A stretch of DNA of 64,000 bases, taken from the NCBI RefSeq assembly GCF_008124765.1, contig NZ_VNHS01000005.1, positions 248,001 through 312,000 of the forward strand, given 5' to 3'. The DNA is from Paenibacillus methanolicus. Its GTDB lineage: Bacteria; Bacillota; Bacilli; Paenibacillales; Paenibacillaceae. Position numbers and translations under genes: made by a program. Positions 43,808-51,803 of this stretch are shown piece after piece. The notes beneath the pieces were generated by a model. It was not told the DNA's origin. It was given only the letters and a program-made list of their open reading frames with translations, and ran no database searches. Numbering within the stretch: the first letter of the stretch is position 1; each line of letters starts with the position of its first letter.

Positions 43808-44503
43808 ATGGGTAAATTAGTTGGTCCTCCAGGACCTCCGGGACCGCAAGGTCCACAAGGTCCTGCCGGTCCTGCCGGTCCAGTTGGTCCCGCAGGTCCC
43901 CAAGGGCTTGTCGGTCCCGCCGGTCCTCAAGGACTTGTCGGTCCTCAAGGGCTTGTCGGTCCCGTGGGCCCTGCCGGTCCTGTCGGCCCTGTCGGTCCTG
44001 CCGGTCCTGCCGGTCCTGCCGGTCCTGTCGGCCCAGTCGGTCCTGCCGCAGTAGCATCCTTTGCGTTTCTGTGCAGCACGGTTGCTCAAACGATAGCCGC
44101 GGCACCGGCTCCGGGCGGTCAAGGAGGAGCCGTCGCTTTTAACGACGGGGTCATCAACTCGACCGCGCTAACATTCACTTCGCCGTCGACGATTAATATT
44201 CTGGAGAGCGGGTTCTACCATATTAGCTGGGAAGTCTTCCCTACGCCGGGCAACTCCGCATTCGGGCTGTTCTTTGATCCGGACGCCGCCGGCCCGGTTC
44301 CGCCGGCCTTGGTTCCTTGCAGCAATTACGGTTCAAGCGCAGGGAACAATCCCTATCAAGGCCAAGTCGTCGCCCAATTAACGGCCGGCGGGATATTGAC
44401 GTTAAACCGGATTGATAATATGGGAGCATTGACCTTGCAAGCAGCCATTGGCGGGGGAACGCCAGTCGTTAGCGCATCGATTGTTATTCAGAAATTCTCG
44501 TAA
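43808..44503 (+). CDS. Collagen-like exosporium-type glycoprotein
   Basis: A 231-residue protein from ATG 43808 (AGGGGCGTG 8 bases upstream); an earlier in-frame ATG at 43784 or 43721 would add a basic stretch. Residues 6-80 are 25 uninterrupted Gly-X-Y triplets rich in [12 protein letters not shown]. The C-terminal 150 residues form a C1q/TNF-like beta domain ([43 protein letters not shown]) as in BclA-type exosporium filaments, which trimerise through it. It lies between a coat gene and the germinant-receptor operon. A spore-surface role is inferred. Confidence 0.85.
   Translation: MGKLVGPPGPPGPQGPQGPAGPAGPVGPAGPQGLVGPAGPQGLVGPQGLVGPVGPAGPVGPVGPAGPAGPAGPVGPVGPAAVASFAFLCSTVAQTIAAAPAPGGQGGAVAFNDGVINSTALTFTSPSTINILESGFYHISWEVFPTPGNSAFGLFFDPDAAGPVPPALVPCSNYGSSAGNNPYQGQVVAQLTAGGILTLNRIDNMGALTLQAAIGGGTPVVSASIVIQKFS
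43823..44047 (+). repeat. Gly-X-Y coding repeat tract
   Basis: Twenty-five 9-base units of the GGTCCTGCC type encode the collagen-like stalk. Near-identical tandem units make it prone to length variation. Confidence 0.9.
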
Positions 44504-44529
44504 TTCGGATAGGAACAAAGAGAAGTCGT

Positions 44530-44572
44530 GAGCTGCCCAAGAGATCCGCTAGGATCTGCCGGGCAGCTCTCT
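44530..44572 (+). terminator. Rho-independent terminator
   Basis: GAGCTGCCC pairs with GGGCAGCTC, enclosing an inner AGATCC/GGATCT stem; a short T-rich tail follows. Confidence 0.85.
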
Positions 44573-44728
44573 TTATTGTTGACGAGGTTACAGGTCGCCG
44601 GCCGCGTCGCCTGAAACGTCATCTACGAGGACGACTACCGGGTTGTTGGCGTCATCCCCGTCAGACGTGCATACCCTTCCTCCAGTGGGGAATAATGTAA
44701 ACCGAATTCGACTTCGGGGGACACCGGG

Positions 44729-46240
44729 ATGGGGACTCACGCATCAGATGCCATGCACGACAAACAGCCCGTAATTACGGAGCCTTCACCGCAAACGCCG
44801 ATAGCCGCGCAATTACCGGATAATCTCCGGTGCATTCGCGATCGCGTGGGCCATAGCGCCGATATCATTATCCGCGAGAGCAGCTTTGCCGCGCTGGGCA
44901 AGCCGATGGCCGTCGTGTATACCGATGGTCTTGTTGATGTGACGGTAATCAATGATTTTATTATGCGCACGCTGTTGACGGCGTCGGCCCCTCTCGACGG
45001 CGATCAAGATCCGATCGCGGTCGTGGCCGCAACGATGCTGGCAGTCGGCGAAATTAGCGTGTTAACGAATATGGAGCAGGTGTTCGACCACGTCCTGTCC
45101 GGGGATGCGGCGATCTTCATCGGCGGCTCGACTTCCGCGCTCTCGGCAGGGACCAAAGGCTGGAAGGATCGGGGCGTCAGCGAGACGAGCGTCGAGACGG
45201 TCGTCCGCGGTCCCCGAGAAGCGTTCTCGGAATCGATCCGAACCAATACGGCGCTTATTCGGAGGAAGATCAAGGATCCGAATCTGTGGCTGGAATCGTT
45301 CAAGATCGGCGACGTAACCAAGACCGACGTGGCGATGATGTACCTTCGCGGCGTGGCCAAAGATAGTTTGGTCGCCGAGGCGCGCAGCAGACTGCTTAAG
45401 ATTAAGATCGACGGGATCTTCGAGAGCAGCAATATCGAGGAAATGATTCAAGACCAGCAGCTGACCATATTCCCCACGCTCTATAACTCGGAGCGTCCGG
45501 ACGTCATCGCCATGGAACTGACGAAAGGAAAAATCGCGATTCTGGTCGACGGCACGCCCTTCGTGCTCGTTGCGCCGGCTCTGTTCGCCACCTTCTTAAA
45601 GGCTTCGGAGGATTATTACCATCGGTTCGATATCAGCACGCTGCTGCGCATTTTGCGGTATGCGGGCTTCGTGGTCGCCCTGTCGGCGCCTTCCTTGTAT
45701 GTGGCGATCACGACCTTCCATCAGGAAATGATTCCGACGCAGCTGTTGATCAGCTTAAGCGCGCAGCGGGAGGGCATCCCGTTCCCGGCTTTCGTCGAGG
45801 CGCTCATTATGGAAGGAACGTTCGAGGTGCTGCGGGAGGCCGCGCTGCGCATGCCCCGAAGCATCGGTTCGGCGCTCTCCTTCGTCGGGACGCTCGTCAT
45901 CGGCCAAGCGGCCGTGGAAGCGGGCATCATCTCGGCCGCGATGGTCATCGTCGTGGCGATTACGGCGATCTGCAGCTTCGTGTTCCCGTCTTACGATTTA
46001 TCCAACGCCATTCGGATCTTGCGGTTCCCGTTAATGGCGCTGGCGGCTTCCTTTGGGCTTATCGGCATTTTCATCGGAACGCTGCTCATCATCATGCATC
46101 TGAATTCGCTGCAGTCGTTCGGCATTCCGTATTTAAGCCCGTTCGCGCCGCTCGAGCTGGCCAAGCAGAAGGATGCTTTCCTTCGATTGCCGTTCCGCAA
46201 GCTGTTCAATCGCATCCGCGTGATGAAGGATCGAGCATGA
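44729..46240 (+). CDS. Spore germination protein, GerA subunit A family
   Basis: A 503-residue GerA/SpoVAF family membrane protein: cytosolic N-terminal domain (to about 290; VVYTDGLVDVTVINDFIMRT, FIGGSTSALSAGTKGWKDRG, TVVRGPREAFSESIRTNTALIRRKIKDP), then four to five spans with RREGIPFPAFVEAL. With subunits B and C it forms the inner-membrane receptor that senses germinants, with subunit A building the ion channel. The start ATG 44729 has GGGGG 8 bases upstream. A TGCATA box at 44668 with AATAATG 16 bases later weakly resembles a SigG promoter. Confidence 0.95.
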   Translation: MGTHASDAMHDKQPVITEPSPQTPIAAQLPDNLRCIRDRVGHSADIIIRESSFAALGKPMAVVYTDGLVDVTVINDFIMRTLLTASAPLDGDQDPIAVVAATMLAVGEISVLTNMEQVFDHVLSGDAAIFIGGSTSALSAGTKGWKDRGVSETSVETVVRGPREAFSESIRTNTALIRRKIKDPNLWLESFKIGDVTKTDVAMMYLRGVAKDSLVAEARSRLLKIKIDGIFESSNIEEMIQDQQLTIFPTLYNSERPDVIAMELTKGKIAILVDGTPFVLVAPALFATFLKASEDYYHRFDISTLLRILRYAGFVVALSAPSLYVAITTFHQEMIPTQLLISLSAQREGIPFPAFVEALIMEGTFEVLREAALRMPRSIGSALSFVGTLVIGQAAVEAGIISAAMVIVVAITAICSFVFPSYDLSNAIRILRFPLMALAASFGLIGIFIGTLLIIMHLNSLQSFGIPYLSPFAPLELAKQKDAFLRLPFRKLFNRIRVMKDRA

Positions 46241-47448
46241 GCGCGCGGAGCGGACGGCTGCTATCCGCCATGGCGCTCCTCGCCTGCATGATCGCGCTGA
46301 GCGGATGCTGGAGCCGCAAGGAGCTCAACGATATCTCGATCGCGGCGGCTATGGGCATAGACTGGAAGGATAATCAATATTTGTTGACGGTGCAAGTCGT
46401 CAACCCGGGCAACGTCTCGCAGAAACAAGGCGATACGAGCGCGCCGGTCGTCGTCTATTCGGCCAAAGGGGTCACGCTGAACGAAGGGGTGCGGCGGCTG
46501 ACCTCTTCGATCTCTCGAAAAATCTTTTTCTCCCATATTCGGATCGTCGTCCTCTCCGAGGAGCTCGCGAAGCGCGGCATTGCCAGACCGCTCGATTTTC
46601 TTATGCGGGGCAATGAAATACGGTCCGACTTTACGGTGGTCATCGCCAAAGGCAACTCGGCCAAAGACGTGCTGGGCGTGCTGACGCCGATCGAGAAAAT
46701 ACCCGCCAATTTTATTTTCAACGCGCTGGAAGTGGCGAACAAGGAATGGTCGCCGGTCGCCGCCATCAAGCTGGACGAGCTAAGCAAATTCATACTCGCC
46801 GAAGGGGTGAGCCCGGTCTTAAGCGGCATCCATATTTACGGCGAGCCGTCCAAAGGCAAGCTGGAGGAGAACGTGAAATCGTCCTCGCCGAGCGTGCGGC
46901 TTCAGCATGCCGGCATCGCCGCTTTCAAGAAGGATAAGCTCGTCGGCTGGCTGAACGAGAAGGAATCCCGCGGCTACAACGCCATTACGGATCGGATCAA
47001 ACGCACTTCGCTGCACGTGTCTTGTCCGGACGGCGGCGTGGTCGGGATCAATATCGCCGCGATTCGAACGAAGATGCGCGGCGAGGTGAAGGAGGGTCGC
47101 ATGAGCATCCAACTCCAAACTAAAATCCGCGCCGACATCTCCAGCGTGGAATGCGAGATCGACCTGACAGATCCGGCGGTGCTGCAAACCTTGAACGGGA
47201 AAGTCGAGGCTGTCGGCAAAGACGTCATGCGGCAAGCGGTCGCCAAGGCGAAGCGGCTCGGAACCGATATTTTCGGATTCGGCATCGCCATCCACCGCGC
47301 GGATCCAGGGCATTGGAAGAAGGTCAAAGACAATTGGGACGAGCGCTTCAAGGAGCTGGATATCGCGATGGACGTCCATGTATCCATTACCGGAACCGGC
47401 ACGATCGGAGAATCGCCCGTGAATAAAGCGGGGGACGGCCCCTCGTGA
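46237..47448 (+). CDS. Spore germination lipoprotein, GerA subunit C family
   Basis: A 403-residue lipoprotein with lipobox LSGC (Cys24) and the family start CWSRKELNDISIAAAMGID, LTVQVVNPGN, KIFFSHIRIVVLSEELAKRG. It overlaps the subunit A gene by four bases (ATGA). The lipoprotein is attached to the outer face of the inner spore membrane and completes the receptor. Confidence 0.95.
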   Translation: MSARSGRLLSAMALLACMIALSGCWSRKELNDISIAAAMGIDWKDNQYLLTVQVVNPGNVSQKQGDTSAPVVVYSAKGVTLNEGVRRLTSSISRKIFFSHIRIVVLSEELAKRGIARPLDFLMRGNEIRSDFTVVIAKGNSAKDVLGVLTPIEKIPANFIFNALEVANKEWSPVAAIKLDELSKFILAEGVSPVLSGIHIYGEPSKGKLEENVKSSSPSVRLQHAGIAAFKKDKLVGWLNEKESRGYNAITDRIKRTSLHVSCPDGGVVGINIAAIRTKMRGEVKEGRMSIQLQTKIRADISSVECEIDLTDPAVLQTLNGKVEAVGKDVMRQAVAKAKRLGTDIFGFGIAIHRADPGHWKKVKDNWDERFKELDIAMDVHVSITGTGTIGESPVNKAGDGPS

Positions 47449-47687
47449 TGGCCGCGGTCATCGTGCTGTTGCTCACCGTATCGATTGCGGCGCTCGAGCT
47501 TCCGAGGCTGTGGACCGGAGGAGCCAAAAAAGCGGTGCTCCTGTATGTATGCATGATGGCGGCCGGCAATGTCGCGTTCGCAGCGCGCTCGTTCGGTTAC
47601 GCGCTGCCGAATCCGTCAGATTGGATGCGGGTCGGGCTAGCCCCGATGACCGAGGCATTAACCCGACTCGGTCTTATCGCCTCGTAA
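47445..47687 (+). CDS. Small membrane protein in the germination operon
   Basis: An 80-residue protein with two hydrophobic spans (about 2-20 and 28-48) encoded between subunits C and B. The start is GTG 47445 or ATG 47448, overlapping the stop of the lipoprotein gene, so it is translated with the operon. Small two-span proteins (GerD-unrelated, sometimes called subunit D-like) occur in some ger operons of Bacillus and influence receptor function; assignment to these is by position and shape only. Confidence 0.7.
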   Translation: MMAAVIVLLLTVSIAALELPRLWTGGAKKAVLLYVCMMAAGNVAFAARSFGYALPNPSDWMRVGLAPMTEALTRLGLIAS

Positions 47688-47703
47688 GGGAAGGGGAGGA
47701 AAG

Positions 47704-48804
47704 ATGAACGAACAGCTTACGCCCCGGCAGCTCATGATTCTGGTCGCGTACTTCATCATCGGCACGACGATTCTCGTCGTGCCTTCCGCGCTCGCGGCCG
47801 AAGCGAAGCAGAGCGCCTGGATCCTGCAGCTGGCGGGCACGGGCAGCGGGCTGATGCTCATTGCGCTATACGTCCAGGTATTCAAGCGCAACGCCAATTC
47901 GAATTTGTTCCAAATCAACGAGCGGTTGTTCGGCCGATGGATCGGCAAAGGGATCAGCTTGACGATTGCCTTGCTAGTGTTCGTTTTTTGCGCGCAGGTG
48001 CTTTACTATATCGGCCGCTTCGTGACGACGCAGATCATGCCGGATACGCCGAGCGAAGCAATTCACGTGCTCTTCATCATTACGGTCGTCGTGGGGATGC
48101 GCATGGGGATTCCGTCTATCGCGCGCACCGCGGAAATTTACTTTCCGTGGGTGCTGCTGTTGTTTATCTTTTTCATCCTCTTTATCATGCCGGATATTCG
48201 GGTTAACCAGCTGCTGCCGGCCGGCGAGTTCGAATCGATGTCGTTGGTCAGAGGGGCGTTGCAAGTCATGAGTTATTCGTTCCTTCCAATGTTCGTCACC
48301 TTCGCGTCCTTGAACGCGGCTTACGACTGGCGTTCATCCATGGCGAAGGCGTTCGTCTACGGCACCTTGCTCAGCGGCGTTATGCTGACGGTGCTGGTCA
48401 TGGTCAGCACGATGGTGCTCGGTCCCGACAATACGACGACCCAACTCTATCCGACCTACGTGGTGGCTCGCAAAATCAACGTCGGTAACTTTCTTCAGCG
48501 GGTAGAGGTGATCGTGGCGTTCCTGTGGTTCATTTTGATTTTCATCAAACTGATCCTGTATTTCGATGTCGTAATCATGGGGATCGCCGAGACGTTCCGC
48601 ATCACGAAGCATGCCAAAACGTTAACCGTGCCGGTCGGCCTGCTGATCGCCATCTTCTCGGCCGTCGTCTATCCGGACTATGTGTACCAGCAAGAGTGGG
48701 ACAACACGACATGGGTCGCGGTGGCGCTGCTGATCGGTTTGGCGTATCCGATCGCGCTGCTGTTCTTGAGCCTGTTCCGCAAGCGGAAGGCGGCCGCGAA
48801 GTAA
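47704..48804 (+). CDS. Spore germination permease, GerA subunit B family
   Basis: A 366-residue member of the amino acid-polyamine-organocation fold (spore_permease): ten spans, with LTPRQLMILVAYFIIGTTIL at the N-terminus and LQVMSYSFLPMFVTFASLNA in the middle. Subunit B is the germinant-binding component in the related GerA, GerB and GerK receptors. AGGGGAGG precedes the ATG. Ligand unknown. Confidence 0.95.
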   Translation: MNEQLTPRQLMILVAYFIIGTTILVVPSALAAEAKQSAWILQLAGTGSGLMLIALYVQVFKRNANSNLFQINERLFGRWIGKGISLTIALLVFVFCAQVLYYIGRFVTTQIMPDTPSEAIHVLFIITVVVGMRMGIPSIARTAEIYFPWVLLLFIFFILFIMPDIRVNQLLPAGEFESMSLVRGALQVMSYSFLPMFVTFASLNAAYDWRSSMAKAFVYGTLLSGVMLTVLVMVSTMVLGPDNTTTQLYPTYVVARKINVGNFLQRVEVIVAFLWFILIFIKLILYFDVVIMGIAETFRITKHAKTLTVPVGLLIAIFSAVVYPDYVYQQEWDNTTWVAVALLIGLAYPIALLFLSLFRKRKAAAK

Positions 48805-48811
48805 GGCATCC

Positions 48812-48841
48812 GCCTGCCGTCTTCCGTGATGGCGGGCTTTT
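48812..48841 (+). terminator. Terminator of the germination operon
   Basis: GCCTGCC pairs with GGCGGGC (one G-T pair) with an inner GTC/GAT step, followed by TTTT. Confidence 0.7.
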
Positions 48842-48919
48842 GGCGCGCGCCATAGCGGAGGAGTCTCCGATTTGGTATGATGGCATGAGATTATTTTCCA
48901 GGGATGGGAGAGGGCTGAA

Positions 48920-49558
48920 TTGGCGTGCGTGTTGCTGAATTTTAACGGCGTGCTGGTGCAGACCAGGCCGCTGGCCGTGAAGTATTATAACGAAATCGCG
49001 GGCGAAAAGGGATATCGGCCAATTGCTCCGGACGAAGCGGAGTCGCTTGGCGGTCTGTCCATCCGGGAGCGCTGCAGACTGCTGGGCGTGCCGTTGCACC
49101 GGATGCCGCTCGTCGGGATGGCGATTAAGCGGCGGTATCAGGCGGATTTGCCGACGCTGCCCGCCGTTCCGGGCATGCCGGAATTGCTAGCGGAATTGAA
49201 GTCGCGTGGATACAAGCTCGGATTCTTGACTTCGAACGGGAAGGAAGCGACGCGCGCGTTCTTGCGGCACAACCGGATGGAGCCGTTTGATTATGAGTTA
49301 TACGCGGCGCATCCGTTCTCGAAGTCGAGAGACTTAGCCCGGTTCGTCAAGTCTAGCGGCACGGACCGGGCGCGGCTGCTGTACGTCGGCGACGAGCGCA
49401 GGGACTTGGCGGCGGGCAACCGGATCGGGATCGCGAGCGTGGGCGCCGCATGGGGCTACGATTCGGCCGGGCTGCTCCGGGAGAGCGATCCGGTATTCGT
49501 GGCGGAACGGCCGGAGCAGCTGCGGGCGTTTCTGCTGGATTACCGGTTCCCGTGCTGA
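48920..49558 (+). CDS. HAD-like protein lacking the catalytic aspartates
   Basis: A 212-residue protein with the phosphoglycolate-phosphatase (HAD) fold: cap helices after residue 15, motif II GFLTSNGKEATR, motif IV YVGDERRDLAAGNRIGI (Asp158). In motif I the normal DxDGT nucleophile region reads NFNGV, so both Asp7 and Asp9 positions are Asn. Hydrolase activity by the usual aspartyl-phosphate route is therefore unlikely. TTG 48920 follows GGGAGAGGG at 5 bases. The next gene overlaps its end. Confidence 0.85.
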   Translation: MACVLLNFNGVLVQTRPLAVKYYNEIAGEKGYRPIAPDEAESLGGLSIRERCRLLGVPLHRMPLVGMAIKRRYQADLPTLPAVPGMPELLAELKSRGYKLGFLTSNGKEATRAFLRHNRMEPFDYELYAAHPFSKSRDLARFVKSSGTDRARLLYVGDERRDLAAGNRIGIASVGAAWGYDSAGLLRESDPVFVAERPEQLRAFLLDYRFPC

Positions 49559-50151
49559 AGGATGCGTTGACCCGGCATGCCGAGCTTGCCGAGGACATTC
49601 AGTCCTATATGATGAACTATCGGAACAAGACCGTTACTTCGGCGATCTTCTTTGCTTTCAAAGAATACGAGAACTACATGCAGATCTACCGAACGAGTAA
49701 GTCGCAGTACAGCGGCCGTCTGGAAGCATTCGTGACGATGTGGACGAACGCCTTGGTCGATGACCAGGAGTGGCATCATTATTACGAGCCCACGTTGGAG
49801 TTCGCGCATAATTTGTACCGGTATTGGTTCATTGAACAGATCGAAGGATATACGTATGAGCTGAGACCGCCGGCATTGCTAGTGACGTATGCGGAAAACA
49901 GCATCCGCAGAAAGACGGAACTGATTCTGGAATACCGGAAACGGAATCCGCTCGAGGAGCTAGATGTCCGCTATCCGAGCGCGACGCCGGGATTCTATCT
50001 GAACGGGCGTTTGATCGATGACGACCGGATCGTTTTTCCATTGCCGCACAACTTGCTAAGCGCGGAAGAACTGAAAGACGACCCGTCGTGGGCGGGCTAC
50101 AAAGAAATTTTCTTCGAAACGGAATACGAATATATCTACTTCGCGGAATGA
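49552..50151 (+). CDS. Hypothetical protein, translationally coupled to the HAD-like gene
   Basis: A 199-residue soluble protein rich in Tyr, Glu and Arg (YELRPPALLVTYAENSIRRKTEL; FFETEYEYIYFAE at the end). Starts GTG 49552 or TTG 49567 (GAAGGA a few bases before) both overlap the end of the HAD-like gene, suggesting coupling. No family recognised. Its last 16 bases overlap the convergent metallo-beta-lactamase-fold gene. Confidence 0.65.
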   Translation: MLKDALTRHAELAEDIQSYMMNYRNKTVTSAIFFAFKEYENYMQIYRTSKSQYSGRLEAFVTMWTNALVDDQEWHHYYEPTLEFAHNLYRYWFIEQIEGYTYELRPPALLVTYAENSIRRKTELILEYRKRNPLEELDVRYPSATPGFYLNGRLIDDDRIVFPLPHNLLSAEELKDDPSWAGYKEIFFETEYEYIYFAE

Positions 50152-50921
50152 ACGAGAGTCTCGCTGTGGCTACCTCCGCAGCAGCGCTTATGCTCGAGCG
50201 CCGGCGGGAGCAGCAGGAGCGAGCGGACGTGACGCTCGACCTCGGCCGCCTTCAAGGGACCGCCGTGCCCGATGTGGAACGTTTCGACGCCGGAGGCGAG
50301 AAGCCGGTCGAGCTCGCGGGCTACGGCGTGGGGGTCATCTTCGAAGGGCGGGCGCGCGGCGCGGCCGGTTCGGACGATGCCGCCGAGCAGAATTCCGGAG
50401 GCGACCAAGTCGCCGACCAACGCTTCGCGGCGGTCCAATTCGATCGACACCGAGCCGGCCGTATGCCCGGGCGTAGGCTTGACTTGCCCCTCTATGCCGA
50501 ACCGGCTCAAATCGATCGTCTCCTGCCCGCGGAGCAGAATGTCCGGCGCGAAGGCGCGATACGGCCGGAACATGACCGGCGTCTTGATATACAGTCTGGC
50601 GACCCAGCCGGTCGGGCAGAACGTCATTGCTTCTTCCTGCGTAAAATGCTTCGCGTCGCCTTCATGGGCGACGATCGGCGCGCCCGACCGCTCGCGGACG
50701 ATCGCGGCGCTTCCGGCATGGTCGATATGCGCATGCGTGATTACGATGAGCTTGATATCCGTGAAGGTCAGCCGCTCTTGGGCGAGCGCCAATTCGATTT
50801 TTTTCTCGGACCCCGGAATGCCGGCGTCGACCAGGATGCAGCCGTTCGGACCGATCAGCAGGTGGGCGTTGACCATCTGCAGGGGAAGGATGGGAATACG
50901 GACAATTCGGAATGCGTTCAT
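50136..50921 (-). CDS. Metallo-beta-lactamase-fold hydrolase
   Basis: A 261-residue MBL-fold hydrolase: LIGPNGCILVDAGIPGSEKK, the metal motif THAHIDHAG (HxHxDH), PGHTAGSVSIE (second metal His) and FHIGHGGP (last His). It resembles glyoxalase-II and quorum-quenching lactonase members; none of these can be separated by sequence alone. Start ATG 50921 has GAGAGGAG upstream. The divergent TetR gene and the 25-bp palindrome between them suggest inducer-dependent repression. Confidence 0.9.
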   Translation of the reverse strand: MNAFRIVRIPILPLQMVNAHLLIGPNGCILVDAGIPGSEKKIELALAQERLTFTDIKLIVITHAHIDHAGSAAIVRERSGAPIVAHEGDAKHFTQEEAMTFCPTGWVARLYIKTPVMFRPYRAFAPDILLRGQETIDLSRFGIEGQVKPTPGHTAGSVSIELDRREALVGDLVASGILLGGIVRTGRAARPPFEDDPHAVARELDRLLASGVETFHIGHGGPLKAAEVERHVRSLLLLPPALEHKRCCGGSHSETLVHSAK

Positions 50922-50967
50922 GCGAGTGCTCCTCTCAAGGTAGGGGTAAAGGCTTTTCTGTGCCAAG

Positions 50968-50992
50968 TCCGAACCGAACCGTTCGGTTCGGA
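50968..50992. promoter_or_regulatory. TetR-type operator, 25-bp palindrome
   Basis: TCCGAACCGAAC and GTTCGGTTCGGA are exact arms around one C, in the gap between the MBL-fold and TetR genes. Its length and symmetry suit a TetR dimer. Confidence 0.8.
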
Positions 50993-51123
50993 TTAATCAT
51001 AGTCGAATTCTCGAGGCGATTCAACACTAATTTTCCATGCCGCTCAACATCGGGTTGTGACGCGGCTCCTGATCAGTGTTACAATAGCGCCAAAGCGATT
51101 TAGGGACCATGGAGGCGTGAATA

Positions 51124-51717
51124 ATGCGCAAAGACGAGCAGGCGCGGCGGCAAATCGTGAGGAAAGCGGCCGAGCTTTTCAATCAGAAGGGTTATGCGGC
51201 TTCGTCGATCCAAGACATCATGGATACGACGGGACTGACGAAAGGCGGGCTCTACCGGCGCTTCGCGAACAAGGACGAGATCGCGCTGGAAGCGTTCGAA
51301 TACGCGGGCGAATTGCTGCTGGAGCAGCTCAAGAAGGCGATCGCCGAGGCGCGCTCGGCGACGGATAAAATCATGGCGATCTGCGGCGTGCACGCGGATC
51401 CGGTCCATAATCCGCCGCTCAAGGGCGGCTGTCCGCTGCTGAACGCGGCCGTCGAGAGCGACGATACGTTCCCCGAGCTTCGCGATAAAGCGTTGACCGC
51501 GTACGAGATCATGCTCGGACTTGTACGGCGGATATTGGATGAGGGAATCGCGAATGGCGAATTCGGGAACGAGCTGGACGCGGAATCGATGGCGTCCTTT
51601 ATCGTGTCCGCCCTTGAAGGCAGCGTCATGGCGAGCGGTCTGACCCGGGACGCCAAGCACGTGGGGTTCATGATGCGGCAGGTTCGTCAGCTGTTGGATA
51701 GCTATGCGGCGAAGTAA
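51124..51717 (+). CDS. TetR family transcriptional regulator
   Basis: A 197-residue TetR-type repressor. The N-terminal helix-turn-helix (residues 5-60) reads IVRKAAELFNQKGYAASSIQ and TTGLTKGGLYRRFANKDE; the C-terminal part (KGGCPLLNAAVESDD) is of the YxaF/LmrA-like ligand domain. It would bind the palindrome at 50968 and control itself and the MBL-fold hydrolase. GGAGGCG precedes the ATG. Confidence 0.93.
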   Translation: MRKDEQARRQIVRKAAELFNQKGYAASSIQDIMDTTGLTKGGLYRRFANKDEIALEAFEYAGELLLEQLKKAIAEARSATDKIMAICGVHADPVHNPPLKGGCPLLNAAVESDDTFPELRDKALTAYEIMLGLVRRILDEGIANGEFGNELDAESMASFIVSALEGSVMASGLTRDAKHVGFMMRQVRQLLDSYAAK

Positions 51718-51740
51718 AGCGGACCTCAAGAGTCTAGAAG

Positions 51741-51783
51741 CCAAAGAAACCCGTCATCCAGCGAGGATGACGGGTTTCTTTGG
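51741..51783. terminator. Bidirectional terminator, 19-bp stem
   Basis: CCAAAGAAACCCGTCATCC and GGATGACGGGTTTCTTTGG pair exactly around AGCGA, between the convergent tetR-like and GH26 genes. Confidence 0.93.
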
Positions 51784-51803
51784 CTATTTTGCGTGCAAGC
51801 GCG

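Noticed and set aside
43826-44047. CRISPR-like tandem repeats
   Set aside because: The periodic 9-base units are in frame and encode Gly-X-Y triplets; there are no spacers.
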